The notes under the pieces are model-generated. The model did not search any database. It was not told the DNA's origin and saw only the letters and a program-made list of their open reading frames with translations. Both the position numbers and the translations under genes were made by a program. From Methylobacterium hispanicum (GTDB lineage: Bacteria > Pseudomonadota > Alphaproteobacteria > Rhizobiales > Beijerinckiaceae), in assembly GCF_022179285.1 (NCBI RefSeq), contig NZ_BPQO01000026.1:36046-100045 (forward strand): 64,000 nt of DNA, given 5' to 3'. Below are positions 51,716 through 59,102 of this stretch, in pieces. Numbering within the stretch: the stretch's first letter is position 1; every line of letters starts with the position of its first letter.

Positions 51716-52624
51716 TCAGGCGGCCTCGGGCGCCGGGGCCGGCTCCGGCAGGGCCGCCGCCGGCCGCACGTCCATCAGCAGGCCGCAGATCCGGGCGATC
51801 GTCTCCTTGAGCTGGTGGCGGTGCACCACCTGATCGACCATGCCGTGGTCGCGCAGGTACTCGGCCCGCTGGAAGCCGTCGGGGAGCTTCTCGCGGATGG
51901 TCTGCTCGATGACGCGGGGTCCCGCGAAGCAGATCAGCGCGCCGGGCTCGGCGAGGTGCACGTCGCCCAGCATCGCGTAGGAGGCGGTGACGCCGCCCGT
52001 CGTCGGGTTCGTCAGCACCACGATGTAGGGCAGGCGCGCGGCGTTGAGGCGGCGCACCGCCACCGTCGTGCGGGGCATCTGCATCAGCGAGAGGATGCCC
52101 TCCTGCATGCGCGCGCCGCCGGACGCCGCGAACAGCACGTAGGGGGTGCGCTTCTCCAAGGCCGTCTCGGCGCCGCGCACGAAGGCCTCGCCCGCCGCCA
52201 TGCCGAGCGAGCCCGCCATGAAGCCGAACTCCTGGGCGGCCAGCGTCATCGGCAGGCCGCCGACGCGGCCGAAGCCGATCTTGAAGGCGTCCTGCAGGCC
52301 GGTCTTGGCGCGGGCGTCCTTCAGGCGATCGACGTAGCGCTTCTCGTCGCGGAACTTCAGCGGGTCGGTGGCCACCTCGGGGAGCGCCACGTCGATCCAG
52401 GTGCCCTCGTCGAACATCAGCTTCAGGCGGGCGGAGGCGCCCATCTTCAGGTGGTGCTCGGAGCCCGGGATCACCCAGTGGTTGGCCTCCACCTCCTTGT
52501 GGAAGACCATCTGGCCGGTGTCCGGGCACTTCACCCAGAGGTTCTCCGGGGTCTCGCGCTTGAACAGGGTCTTGATCTTGGGGCGCACGACCTCCGAGAT
52601 CCAGTTCATCGGCTCTACCATCAT
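51716..52624 (-). CDS. accD: Acetyl-CoA carboxylase carboxyltransferase subunit beta
   Basis: The product has 302 residues (or 297 from MNWISEVV at 52609). It carries the carboxyltransferase signature AAQEFGFMAGSLGMAAGEAF, then LFAASGGARMQEGILSLMQM and NPTTGGVTASYAMLGDVHLAEPGALICFAGPRVIEQT. The N-terminal zinc ribbon is degenerate: only C33 remains of the four Cys (C-P-D-T-G instead of C-x-x-C, and no second pair). The AccA partner is not in the window. Between trpA and folC. Confidence 0.94.
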   Translation of the reverse strand: MMVEPMNWISEVVRPKIKTLFKRETPENLWVKCPDTGQMVFHKEVEANHWVIPGSEHHLKMGASARLKLMFDEGTWIDVALPEVATDPLKFRDEKRYVDRLKDARAKTGLQDAFKIGFGRVGGLPMTLAAQEFGFMAGSLGMAAGEAFVRGAETALEKRTPYVLFAASGGARMQEGILSLMQMPRTTVAVRRLNAARLPYIVVLTNPTTGGVTASYAMLGDVHLAEPGALICFAGPRVIEQTIREKLPDGFQRAEYLRDHGMVDQVVHRHQLKETIARICGLLMDVRPAAALPEPAPAPEAA

Positions 52625-52686
52625 GCCGGCCCGTGCTGTCTGTGTCCGGAGGGCGATATCGTTGTGCCGCGCGGCCCGCGCCAGGG

Positions 52687-53532
52687 TCAGCGGCGGCGCT
52701 CGGCCGGGCGCTCGGCGGTTCGCACGCCCGCGGCGAGCTCCCGCACCAGCCCGGCCACCGCCTCGACGGTGCCCCCTTGCGCGCGGCCCTCCCCGTCGAG
52801 GGAGCGGTGCAGGGCATCGACGAGCGCCGAGCCCACCACCACGCCATCCGCGCCCTTCGCGATGGCGGCGGCGTGCGCGCCGGTCTTCACGCCGAAGCCC
52901 ACCACCACCGGCAGGTCGGTGTGGCGGCCGATCCGGGAGACGGCCTCGGCGACCCGCCCGAAATCGGGCGTCGCCGTGCCGGTGATGCCGGTGATCGACA
53001 CGTAGTAGACGAAGCCCGCCGTGTTCGCGAGGACGGCCGGCAGGCGCGCGTCGTCGGTGGTGGGCGTCGCGAGCCGGATGAAGGCCAGCCCCTTGGCGAG
53101 CGCCGGCAGGCAGAGCTCCTCGTCCTCCTCCGGCGGCAGGTCGACCACGATCAGCCCGTCGATCCCGGCCGCCACCGCGTCGTCGAGGAAGCGGTCGACG
53201 CCATAGGTGTGGATCGGGTTGTAGTAGCCCATCAGGATCACGGGCGTGTCGGCGTTGCCCGCGCGAAAGCGCGTGACGAGCTCCAGCGTCCGGGCCACGC
53301 CCTGGCCGCCCTTCAGCGCGCGCAGGCCCGCCGCCTGGATCGCCGGGCCGTCCGCCATTGGGTCGGTGAAGGGCAGGCCGAACTCGACGATGTCGGCGCC
53401 GGCTCGCGGCAGCGCTTCCAGCACCTTCAGGGAGGTCTCGGGGTCGGGGTCGCCCGCCATCACGTAGGTGACGAGGGCGGCCCGGCCTTCCGCGCGGCAG
53501 CGGGCGAAGGTGGCGTCGATGCGGCTCGGCAT
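52687..53532 (-). CDS. trpA: Tryptophan synthase alpha subunit
   Basis: The product has 281 residues. TIM barrel: RIDATFARCRAEGRAALVTYVMAGDPDPETSL, DIVEFGLPFTDPMADGPAIQAAGLRALKGG (catalytic Glu and Asp), PVILMGYYNPIHTYG, GLIVVDLPPEEDEEL, GVKTGAHAAAIAKGADGVVVGSALV. Cleaves indole-3-glycerol phosphate to indole. trpB is not upstream; the neighbour at 53760 is a divergent sensor kinase. Confidence 0.95.
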   Translation of the reverse strand: MPSRIDATFARCRAEGRAALVTYVMAGDPDPETSLKVLEALPRAGADIVEFGLPFTDPMADGPAIQAAGLRALKGGQGVARTLELVTRFRAGNADTPVILMGYYNPIHTYGVDRFLDDAVAAGIDGLIVVDLPPEEDEELCLPALAKGLAFIRLATPTTDDARLPAVLANTAGFVYYVSITGITGTATPDFGRVAEAVSRIGRHTDLPVVVGFGVKTGAHAAAIAKGADGVVVGSALVDALHRSLDGEGRAQGGTVEAVAGLVRELAAGVRTAERPAERRR

Positions 53533-53759
53533 GGTCGGTGGCTGTCGGTTCGGGCCTCGGGGATCCTCCGGGAAGGAGGGCCCCGCGGGCGGGGTCGAGC
53601 CGCCGCGCCTACACCATCGGGGCCGGCCCGTGAAGCGCGGGCCGGTCTCGCGGATCGCCGCAAGCTCCGGTTAAGCGCCTTCGCTGACGGAGCCTTCAGG
53701 GATCGCGCGGCACGCTCGCCGCCGCGCGGGCTTCCGTGCGGCCGGCCCGGATAGCCCGC

Positions 53760-55808
53760 ATGCAAGACCTCCTCCTCGCCGGCCTCCTGCTCCTCCTCGG
53801 GCTGGGGGCCGGCCTGCTCGGCGGGCAGGCGCTGAGCCGCCGGCCCCGGCCCGAGGCGCCCTCCGCCGAGGCGCTGCACGCGCGCATCCGGCGCATCGCC
53901 GAGAGCGAGGAGCGCTACCGGGCGCTCGTCGCCGCGACCACGGACGTCATCGTGCAGCGCGACGCGCTGGGCCGCATCACCTTCGCGAGCGAGGGCTACG
54001 CGCGGCTCCTCGGCCGCGATCCGCTCGCCCTGGTCGGCTCGACCGCGGAGCCCGAGGTGATCGAGCAGGGGTCGTCCGGTACGGACGCCGACGGGGTGCG
54101 CCGCTCCGAGCGGCGGATCCGGGACGCGGACGGACGGGCGCGCTGGTTCGCCCTCGTGGAGATGCCGGTCGGCGGCCCGGCGGGGGAGGCCCCGCAGGTG
54201 CTCTGCGCGGGCACCGACATCACCGGCCGGGTCGAGGCGGTGCGCTCCCTCGACGGGGCGCTCGCCCGCGCGGAAGCCGCCAACGTCGCCAAATCCCGCT
54301 TCCTCGCCACCGTCAGCCACGAGTTCCGCACGCCGCTCAACGGCATCCTGGGCATGACCGACCTCGTGCTCGACACCGGGCTCGACGCCGAGCAGCGGAC
54401 CTATGTCGAGGCGGTGCGCACCAGCGGCAAGGCGCTGCTCGGGCTCATCGACGGCATCCTCGACTTCTCCCGCATCGAGGCGGGCCGGCTCGACCTCGCC
54501 GACGAGCCCTTCGGGCTCGCGTCGCTCGCCGAGGGCGTGGTGGAGCTGCTGGCGCCGCGCGCCCAGGACAAGGGCATCGAGATCGCCCTCGACGTCGCCG
54601 GGGACGTGCCCGCCCAGGTCCGGGGCGACGCGGACCGGGTGCGCCAGATCCTCATCAACCTCGCGGGCAACGCCGTGAAGTTCACGGAGGCGGGCGGCGT
54701 CGGCCTCTCGGTGAGCCGGACCCCGGAGGGGATCTGCCTCGCGGTCTCCGATACCGGGCCGGGCATCCCGGAGGACCGGCTGCCGCGGCTCTTCGAGGAG
54801 TTCGAGCAGGGCGACGACAGCGCAAGCCGCCCGCACGAGGGCACGGGCCTCGGGCTCGCCATCACCCGCCGCCTCGCGGCGCGGATGGGCGGCCGGGTGG
54901 AGGCCGTCTCCGATCCGGGCACGGGCTCGACCTTCCGGGCCCTGCTGCCGCTCGCCGCCGTCCCGGGGGAAGCGGCTCCCGGTGCGGCCCCCGGTGCGGA
55001 GCCCGGGGCGGCGCTGGCCGGCCGCCGGGTGCTGATCGTGGCCGACTCGCCCTTCCAGGCGCCCTCTCTCGCCCGCATGCTGGAGCGGGCGGGGGCGCCC
55101 GCCGTGCAGGCCGGGAGCCTGGAGGCCGGGCTCGCGGCGCTCGCCCGCGCGGAGGGCGCCTTCGACGCGCTCATCGCCGACCGGGCCCTCGGCGACGCGG
55201 CCGTGCGCCGCCTGGCCGACGCGGCGCGGCTCGCCGGCGTGCGCTGCTGCCTGATCCTGCTCTCGCCCTTCGACCGGCGCGCCTTCGGGGCGCCGGCGGC
55301 CGCGGGCTTCGACAGCTACCTGATCAAGCCCGTGCGCGCCCGCTCGCTCCTCGACCGCCTGCTCGCCCCGAGCCCGGCCGAGGCGCCACCCGCGCCGGCG
55401 GGCCCCGCCGCGGCCCGGGCGGCCCCCGCCCGCCGGGTGCTTCTCGCCGAGGACAACCCGATCAACGCGCTGCTCGCCACGCGCGCGCTCGAACGGCTCG
55501 GCGCCGAGGTGGTGCACGCCGCCGACGGGCTGGAGGCGCTCGCCCGGCTCGACGATGCGGGGCCCTTCGATCTCGCCCTCATCGACGTGCGCATGCCCGG
55601 CCTCGACGGCCACGAGACCGCCCGGCGCATCCGCGCGGCCGAGGCCGCCTCGGGCGCGCGCTCGGGCGGGCGCCTGCACCTCGTCGCGCTCACCGCCAAT
55701 GTCGGCCGGGAGGACGAGCGGGCGGCGCTCGCGGCGGGTTTCGACGGCTTCCTGGCCAAGCCCCTGAACCTCAGGGCGCTGCCGGCGCTCCTCGAGCGGG
55801 CGGCGTAG
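53760..55808 (+). CDS. Hybrid sensor histidine kinase with two receiver domains
   Basis: The product has 682 residues. One membrane helix (about 3-22), a PAS domain (50-158), dimerisation/phospho-acceptor box SRFLATVSHEFRTPLNG with H187, ATPase with NLAGNAVKFTE, DTGPGIPEDR and GTGLGLAITRRL. REC1 is at about 423-537, with an incomplete acidic pocket (VADSP, D474). REC2 is at about 558-680 and intact (LAEDN, LIDVRMPG with D609, KP at 667-668). It resembles kinases that feed an Hpt protein; none is adjacent. It starts at MQDLLLAGLLLL after several alternatives. Confidence 0.88.
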   Translation: MQDLLLAGLLLLLGLGAGLLGGQALSRRPRPEAPSAEALHARIRRIAESEERYRALVAATTDVIVQRDALGRITFASEGYARLLGRDPLALVGSTAEPEVIEQGSSGTDADGVRRSERRIRDADGRARWFALVEMPVGGPAGEAPQVLCAGTDITGRVEAVRSLDGALARAEAANVAKSRFLATVSHEFRTPLNGILGMTDLVLDTGLDAEQRTYVEAVRTSGKALLGLIDGILDFSRIEAGRLDLADEPFGLASLAEGVVELLAPRAQDKGIEIALDVAGDVPAQVRGDADRVRQILINLAGNAVKFTEAGGVGLSVSRTPEGICLAVSDTGPGIPEDRLPRLFEEFEQGDDSASRPHEGTGLGLAITRRLAARMGGRVEAVSDPGTGSTFRALLPLAAVPGEAAPGAAPGAEPGAALAGRRVLIVADSPFQAPSLARMLERAGAPAVQAGSLEAGLAALARAEGAFDALIADRALGDAAVRRLADAARLAGVRCCLILLSPFDRRAFGAPAAAGFDSYLIKPVRARSLLDRLLAPSPAEAPPAPAGPAAARAAPARRVLLAEDNPINALLATRALERLGAEVVHAADGLEALARLDDAGPFDLALIDVRMPGLDGHETARRIRAAEAASGARSGGRLHLVALTANVGREDERAALAAGFDGFLAKPLNLRALPALLERAA

Positions 55809-55828
55809 GCGGCGGGGCCCTCCGCCGC
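55809..55828 (+). terminator. Hairpin immediately after the hybrid kinase stop
   Basis: GCGGCGG, then a GGCCCT loop, then CCGCCGC: a 7-bp GC stem touching the stop codon. No T-run, so termination strength is uncertain. Confidence 0.4.
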
Positions 55829-55970
55829 GGGTTGGATCGGGCGATCCGGGGCCCGATCGGCCCGACCGGCGCGGGGCCGCTTCCGGCCGCAGGAATCCCG
55901 TCCGACCGCGCCTCGGGCACCGCTGCGGGTCCCGCGGCCGGGCGGCCCCGGCCGCCGGGATCGGCCCGGG

Positions 55971-56165
55971 TCACCGCAGCAGACGCTCCATCGCGGCGAT
56001 GCCATCCATCCGCGCCCTCTGCTCCGTGCGGAAAGAGCGCTCGCCACGCTGGAAGGGACGGCCGTCCCGACAGATCAGCCACATGTACCATCCGGTCGGG
56101 CGAAAGGCCGCCGAGACCGTCAGGGTGAAGAGGCCGTGATCCGTGTTGTGAGAGATCTCCCGCAT
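55971..56165 (-). CDS. Small hypothetical protein
   Basis: The product has 64 residues, MREISHNTDHGLFTLTVSAAFRPTGWYMWLICRDGRPFQRGERSFRTEQRARMDGI and a short tail. Its amino acid mix (Trp, Tyr, His, balanced charge) is more protein-like than the shadow frames around it. No domain is recognised. A GTG at 56177 could add four residues. It follows the recombinase gene on the same strand with 70 bases between. Confidence 0.5.
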   Translation of the reverse strand: MREISHNTDHGLFTLTVSAAFRPTGWYMWLICRDGRPFQRGERSFRTEQRARMDGIAAMERLLR

Positions 56166-56235
56166 CGTGCGCTGCACCCGGATCCGTCAGGAAGGTGGGC
56201 GGAGCGGGCTCAGCCCGCCGAACCAGGGCACCTCC

Positions 56236-56928
56236 TCAGGCAACGGAGGCGATCCGTTTCTCCACCCGGCGCACCTGCGCCGGATACCAGCGATCGCCGC
56301 GCGCGCTCGGCACGCCCAGCTCGTTCAAGGCGTGCGCCACCTGTTCGAACGTGGCGGCTCCCGCGGCGCGGATCTCCGCCAGGACCGGGGCGACGCTCAG
56401 GGCACGCTCCATCGTCCGAGGTTTGCAGATCGGAGCCGGCAGGACGCGTCGGTCGCCCGGTTTCTCGCCTGCCCGGCGCTGCCGCTCGCCGAGGCGAACG
56501 AGGAAGTCCCGCCTGCGCGCGGCGCGGTCCTTGTCCGCGACGGGCGCCGCATGGGCGGCGAGGGCCGCCAGGATCCCGATCGTGCCCTCGTTCGCCTCGG
56601 GCATGCTGGTCACGGCAAGGCGCACGCCGAGGCGCGCGAGGTCGCGGCGCAGGGTCGTGAGGAAGGCTTGATCCCGCGCCAGCCGGACCAGCCCGGCCAC
56701 GAGCAGCACGGCGCCGTGCTGCCGGCACAGGGCAAGGGCATCGTCCAGCACCGCGCTCGGGCCGGGGGCATCCCCGCGGCGGATCTCGCGCATCTCCGCG
56801 ATCAGGTGGCCGCCGCATTCCGACAGATGGGCGGCGACGGCCGCGCGCTGGGCGGCCAGCGCGGCCCTGGGACTCGTCTGCTCGCTGGCCTCGACGGAGA
56901 GGTAGGAGACGAAGTTCAGCTGAAGCAT
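56236..56928 (-). CDS. Degenerate serine recombinase (resolvase) family protein
   Basis: The product has 230 residues. The overall layout follows Rhizobiales recombinases: an N-terminal catalytic-like domain (FVSYLSVEASEQT..., LIAEMREIRRGD, VLLVAGLVRLARDQAF, LGVRLAVTSMPEANEGTIGILAALAAH), then a C-terminal DNA-binding part (SVAPVLAEIRAAGAATFEQVAHALNELGVPSARGDRWYPAQVRRVEKRI). The usual Y-x-R-V-S motif reads Y-L-S-V-E, so catalytic Ser and Arg appear lost, and LDRL is LVRL. The frame is intact, so it may survive as a DNA-binding protein. The ATG at 56928 follows an AGCAGG-type SD. Confidence 0.65.
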   Translation of the reverse strand: MLQLNFVSYLSVEASEQTSPRAALAAQRAAVAAHLSECGGHLIAEMREIRRGDAPGPSAVLDDALALCRQHGAVLLVAGLVRLARDQAFLTTLRRDLARLGVRLAVTSMPEANEGTIGILAALAAHAAPVADKDRAARRRDFLVRLGERQRRAGEKPGDRRVLPAPICKPRTMERALSVAPVLAEIRAAGAATFEQVAHALNELGVPSARGDRWYPAQVRRVEKRIASVA

Positions 56929-56996
56929 ACCTGCTGCATCACAGTGCGGATCGACCGGGCTCACGGCCACGTGCCGGGCATGGCCTACGCGCCAAG

Positions 56997-57029
56997 CCCG
57001 CAATTTTCGTACTCTACGACAATTGCGGG
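56997..57029. repeat. AT-containing inverted repeat upstream of the recombinase-like gene
   Basis: CCCGCAATT and AATTGCGGG arms separated by 15 bases (TTCGTACTCTACGAC). It stands out in a GC-rich surrounding and lies about 70 bases before the recombinase-like start. Confidence 0.6.
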
Positions 57030-57132
57030 ACGCTCAATATGAAGCAACATTCCTATTGGGACGCCGTCCGGGCGCCCCTCGATGTGGCGGGACGTCGAGA
57101 CTCCGCGCCGCTGCTCCCGACGTTTCCGGCTT

Positions 57133-57168
57133 GGTCTGCGTCCCGGTCTGCGTCCCGGTCTGCGTCCC
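57133..57168. repeat. 12-bp tandem repeat, three perfect copies
   Basis: GGTCTGCGTCCC three times in a row, perfectly conserved, in the intergenic region. Confidence 0.8.
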
Positions 57169-57302
57169 GGATGCGCTCGACGGCGCCCAGCCGCGGAGCA
57201 ACCGCTTTCCACCCCGAAGCGACGGTGGCTGCCGGCCGACGAAGGGCCGCCGTCGGGATGCTCCGACGGCTCTCCGCGCGGCCGGCACGGGCCGCAGCGC
57301 AG

Positions 57303-57749
57303 TCAGCGGCGGATCAGGATCACGCCGCCGACGAGCAGGGCCGCGCCGACGAGGCGCGTCGGGTCGATCGGCTGCCGGGCGAGGCCCATCCAGCCGAAAT
57401 GATCGAAGGCGAGCGAGGCGAGCATCTGTCCGGCGACGAGGAGCGCGATGAAGGTCGCCGCTCCGATCTGCGGCACGAGCAGGACCGCCAGCCCGATGAA
57501 GAGCGCGCCGAACAGGCCGCCGCTCCAGGCCCACCAGGGCAGGCGCGCCGCGAGGCTCGCCGCGGGAGCCGGATCCCCGAGCGCGAGGGCGAACAGCCCC
57601 ATGCAGGCGAGGCCGACCGCGTAGCTGACGACGCCGGCCCAGGCGACGGAGTCGAGGGCGACGCGCAGGTTCGTGTTCAGCGCCTGCTGAACCACGATGC
57701 TGACGCCGGCCGCGACGGCGAGGGCGTAGGAGAGCAGGAGTGCGGGCAT
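57303..57749 (-). CDS. DMT-superfamily small transporter (YdcZ/DUF606)
   Basis: The product has 148 residues with five hydrophobic helices: MPALLLSYALAVAAGVSIVVQQALNTNLRVAL, WAGVVSYAVGLACMGLFAL, WWAWSGGLFGALFIGLAVLLVPQIGAATFIALLVAGQMLASLAFDHFGW and LVGAALLVGGVILI. This is the single-domain YdcZ pattern, often acting as a dimer or pair. The substrate is unknown. Divergent from a LysR gene, which probably regulates it. Confidence 0.88.
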   Translation of the reverse strand: MPALLLSYALAVAAGVSIVVQQALNTNLRVALDSVAWAGVVSYAVGLACMGLFALALGDPAPAASLAARLPWWAWSGGLFGALFIGLAVLLVPQIGAATFIALLVAGQMLASLAFDHFGWMGLARQPIDPTRLVGAALLVGGVILIRR

Positions 57750-57832
57750 CGGGGCCTGGTCGTCCGGTTGGGCGCCGTCCGGGGGGCGCCGCGAGGGTCC
57801 TTGACAACCACCGCGCGGCCATGCCGTCAAAT

Positions 57833-57864
57833 GCCCGATCTCCGTGTTTCCATGCAGATCGGGC
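57833..57864. promoter_or_regulatory. Inverted repeat abutting the LysR gene start
   Basis: GCCCGATCT and AGATCGGGC (perfect 9-bp arms, 14-base spacer) end one base before the first ATG of the LysR gene, 84 bases from the YdcZ start. A TTGACA lies at 57801-57806 on the plus strand. It could be a LysR-type operator for divergent regulation, or a hairpin covering the ribosome binding site. Confidence 0.6.
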
Positions 57865-58761
57865 ATGATGAACCCGGCCCATATCGACCTCTTCCGCGCG
57901 GTCCTGCGCTACGGCGGGATGAGCCGGGCCGCGGCCGCGCTCGGGATCGGCCAGCCCCATGTGAGCCGCGCGGTCGCCCAGCTCGAGGCTGATCTCGGCT
58001 TCCCGCTCTTCCTGCGCGGGCACGGCAGCGCGCTGCCGACCCGGGAGGGCGAGGCCTTCGCCCGCGAGGTGGAGCGGAGCTGGGCCGGGCTCGACCATCT
58101 CCGGGACGCCGCGCGGCAGATCCGCGAGACCGGCACCGGGCCGCTGCGCGTCGCCTGCCAGCCCGCGCTCGCCGGAGGCCTGCTGCCGCGCGCCGTCCGG
58201 CGCCTCTGTGCGGAGAGTCCCGGCGCCCGCGTCGCGGTCCACGTCCCGAGCCCGGACACGATCTGGTCCTGGGTCGCCTCCGGCCGGTGCGATCTCGGCC
58301 TTGCCCGGCCCCGCGCGGGCATCGCCGGCGTGACCGCCGAGCCCTTCCTGGCCGTCGATGCGGTCTGCGTCCTGCCGCGGCGGCACACGCTCGCCGGCCG
58401 GCGGACGATTACCGTGCAGGACCTTGCGGGCGAGCCCCTGATCGCGGGGGCGGCCGGCGCCTTCCAGCAGGCGGTCGAGGAGCGGTTCGCGCGGGCGGGC
58501 CTCGCGCCGCGCTTCGTCCACACGGCCCAGTACACGCTGGCGCGCTGCGGTCTCGTGGCCGAGGGGCTCGGCCTCGCCGTGGTCGATCCTCTGGCGGCCC
58601 GGGCGCTCGGCGGGTTGCCGGTCGTGCTGCGCCCGTTCGGCCCGGCCCTCTCCATCGTCACGATGCTGCTGCGCCCCGCGGGACGACCGCCGGAGCGGCT
58701 CGCCGAGCGCCTTGTCGCCCTGCTGGAGGCCGAGCGGGACGCGCCCGGCACGCGGGCGTGA
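57865..58761 (+). CDS. LysR-family transcriptional regulator
   Basis: The product has 298 residues. N-terminal winged helix: HIDLFRAVLRYGGMSRAAAALGIGQPHVSRAVAQLEADLGFPLFLRG. Effector domain from about 92: GPLRVACQPALAGGLLP and SRAGLAPRFVHTAQYTLARCGLVAEGLGLAVVDPLAA. The start could be ATG 57868 or GTG 57844. Divergent from the YdcZ transporter across a region with a clear inverted repeat, the usual LysR arrangement. Confidence 0.9.
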   Translation: MMNPAHIDLFRAVLRYGGMSRAAAALGIGQPHVSRAVAQLEADLGFPLFLRGHGSALPTREGEAFAREVERSWAGLDHLRDAARQIRETGTGPLRVACQPALAGGLLPRAVRRLCAESPGARVAVHVPSPDTIWSWVASGRCDLGLARPRAGIAGVTAEPFLAVDAVCVLPRRHTLAGRRTITVQDLAGEPLIAGAAGAFQQAVEERFARAGLAPRFVHTAQYTLARCGLVAEGLGLAVVDPLAARALGGLPVVLRPFGPALSIVTMLLRPAGRPPERLAERLVALLEAERDAPGTRA

Positions 58762-58817
58762 CGACGCCCCGCACGACGCGCGTTGACAGGAGCGTGGCGC
58801 CCGGCGAACAGGACCGC

Positions 58818-59102
58818 ATGGCACAGTCGACCGCACAGACCATGCAGCCGGATTCGGGCCGCGACCGTGGCGCGCTCGCGGCCTGGGGCATCGTCGGGCT
58901 CACCGTGGCGACGGTGCTGCTCGGGGCCCTGCTGCCGGCCGCCCGGCCGGAGCCCTCGGTCTCGCCCGCCGACGACGCGACCTGCCTCGAATGGGGTGAC
59001 GGCTGCCGGGTCTGCCAGCGCTTGGCCGACGGCCCGGCCTGCTCGCTGCCCGGCATCGCCTGCACGCCCGGCGCGATGCGCTGCCAGCGCCGCGAGGGGT
59101 GA
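58818..59102 (+). CDS. Small membrane-anchored Cys-rich protein
   Basis: The product has 94 residues. One helix, LAAWGIVGLTVATVLLGALLPAA, then a probably periplasmic domain with six Cys: CLEWGDGCRVCQRLADGPAC, then SLPGIACTPGAMRCQRREG. The spacing C-x6-C-x2-C-x7-C-x6-C-x6-C suggests disulfides or metal binding. The function is unknown. Its stop overlaps the gluQ GTG by four bases, so the two are co-translated. Confidence 0.65.
   Translation: MAQSTAQTMQPDSGRDRGALAAWGIVGLTVATVLLGALLPAARPEPSVSPADDATCLEWGDGCRVCQRLADGPACSLPGIACTPGAMRCQRREG

Larger units (their letters stand above)
56929..57302. other. Intergenic region upstream of the recombinase-like gene
   Basis: The region has 374 bases. AT-rich at its left part, with a 9-bp inverted repeat (56997-57029) and, further right, a 12-bp triple repeat (57133-57168). 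No credible gene: the open frames here are Arg/Gly-rich shadows. Confidence 0.4.
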
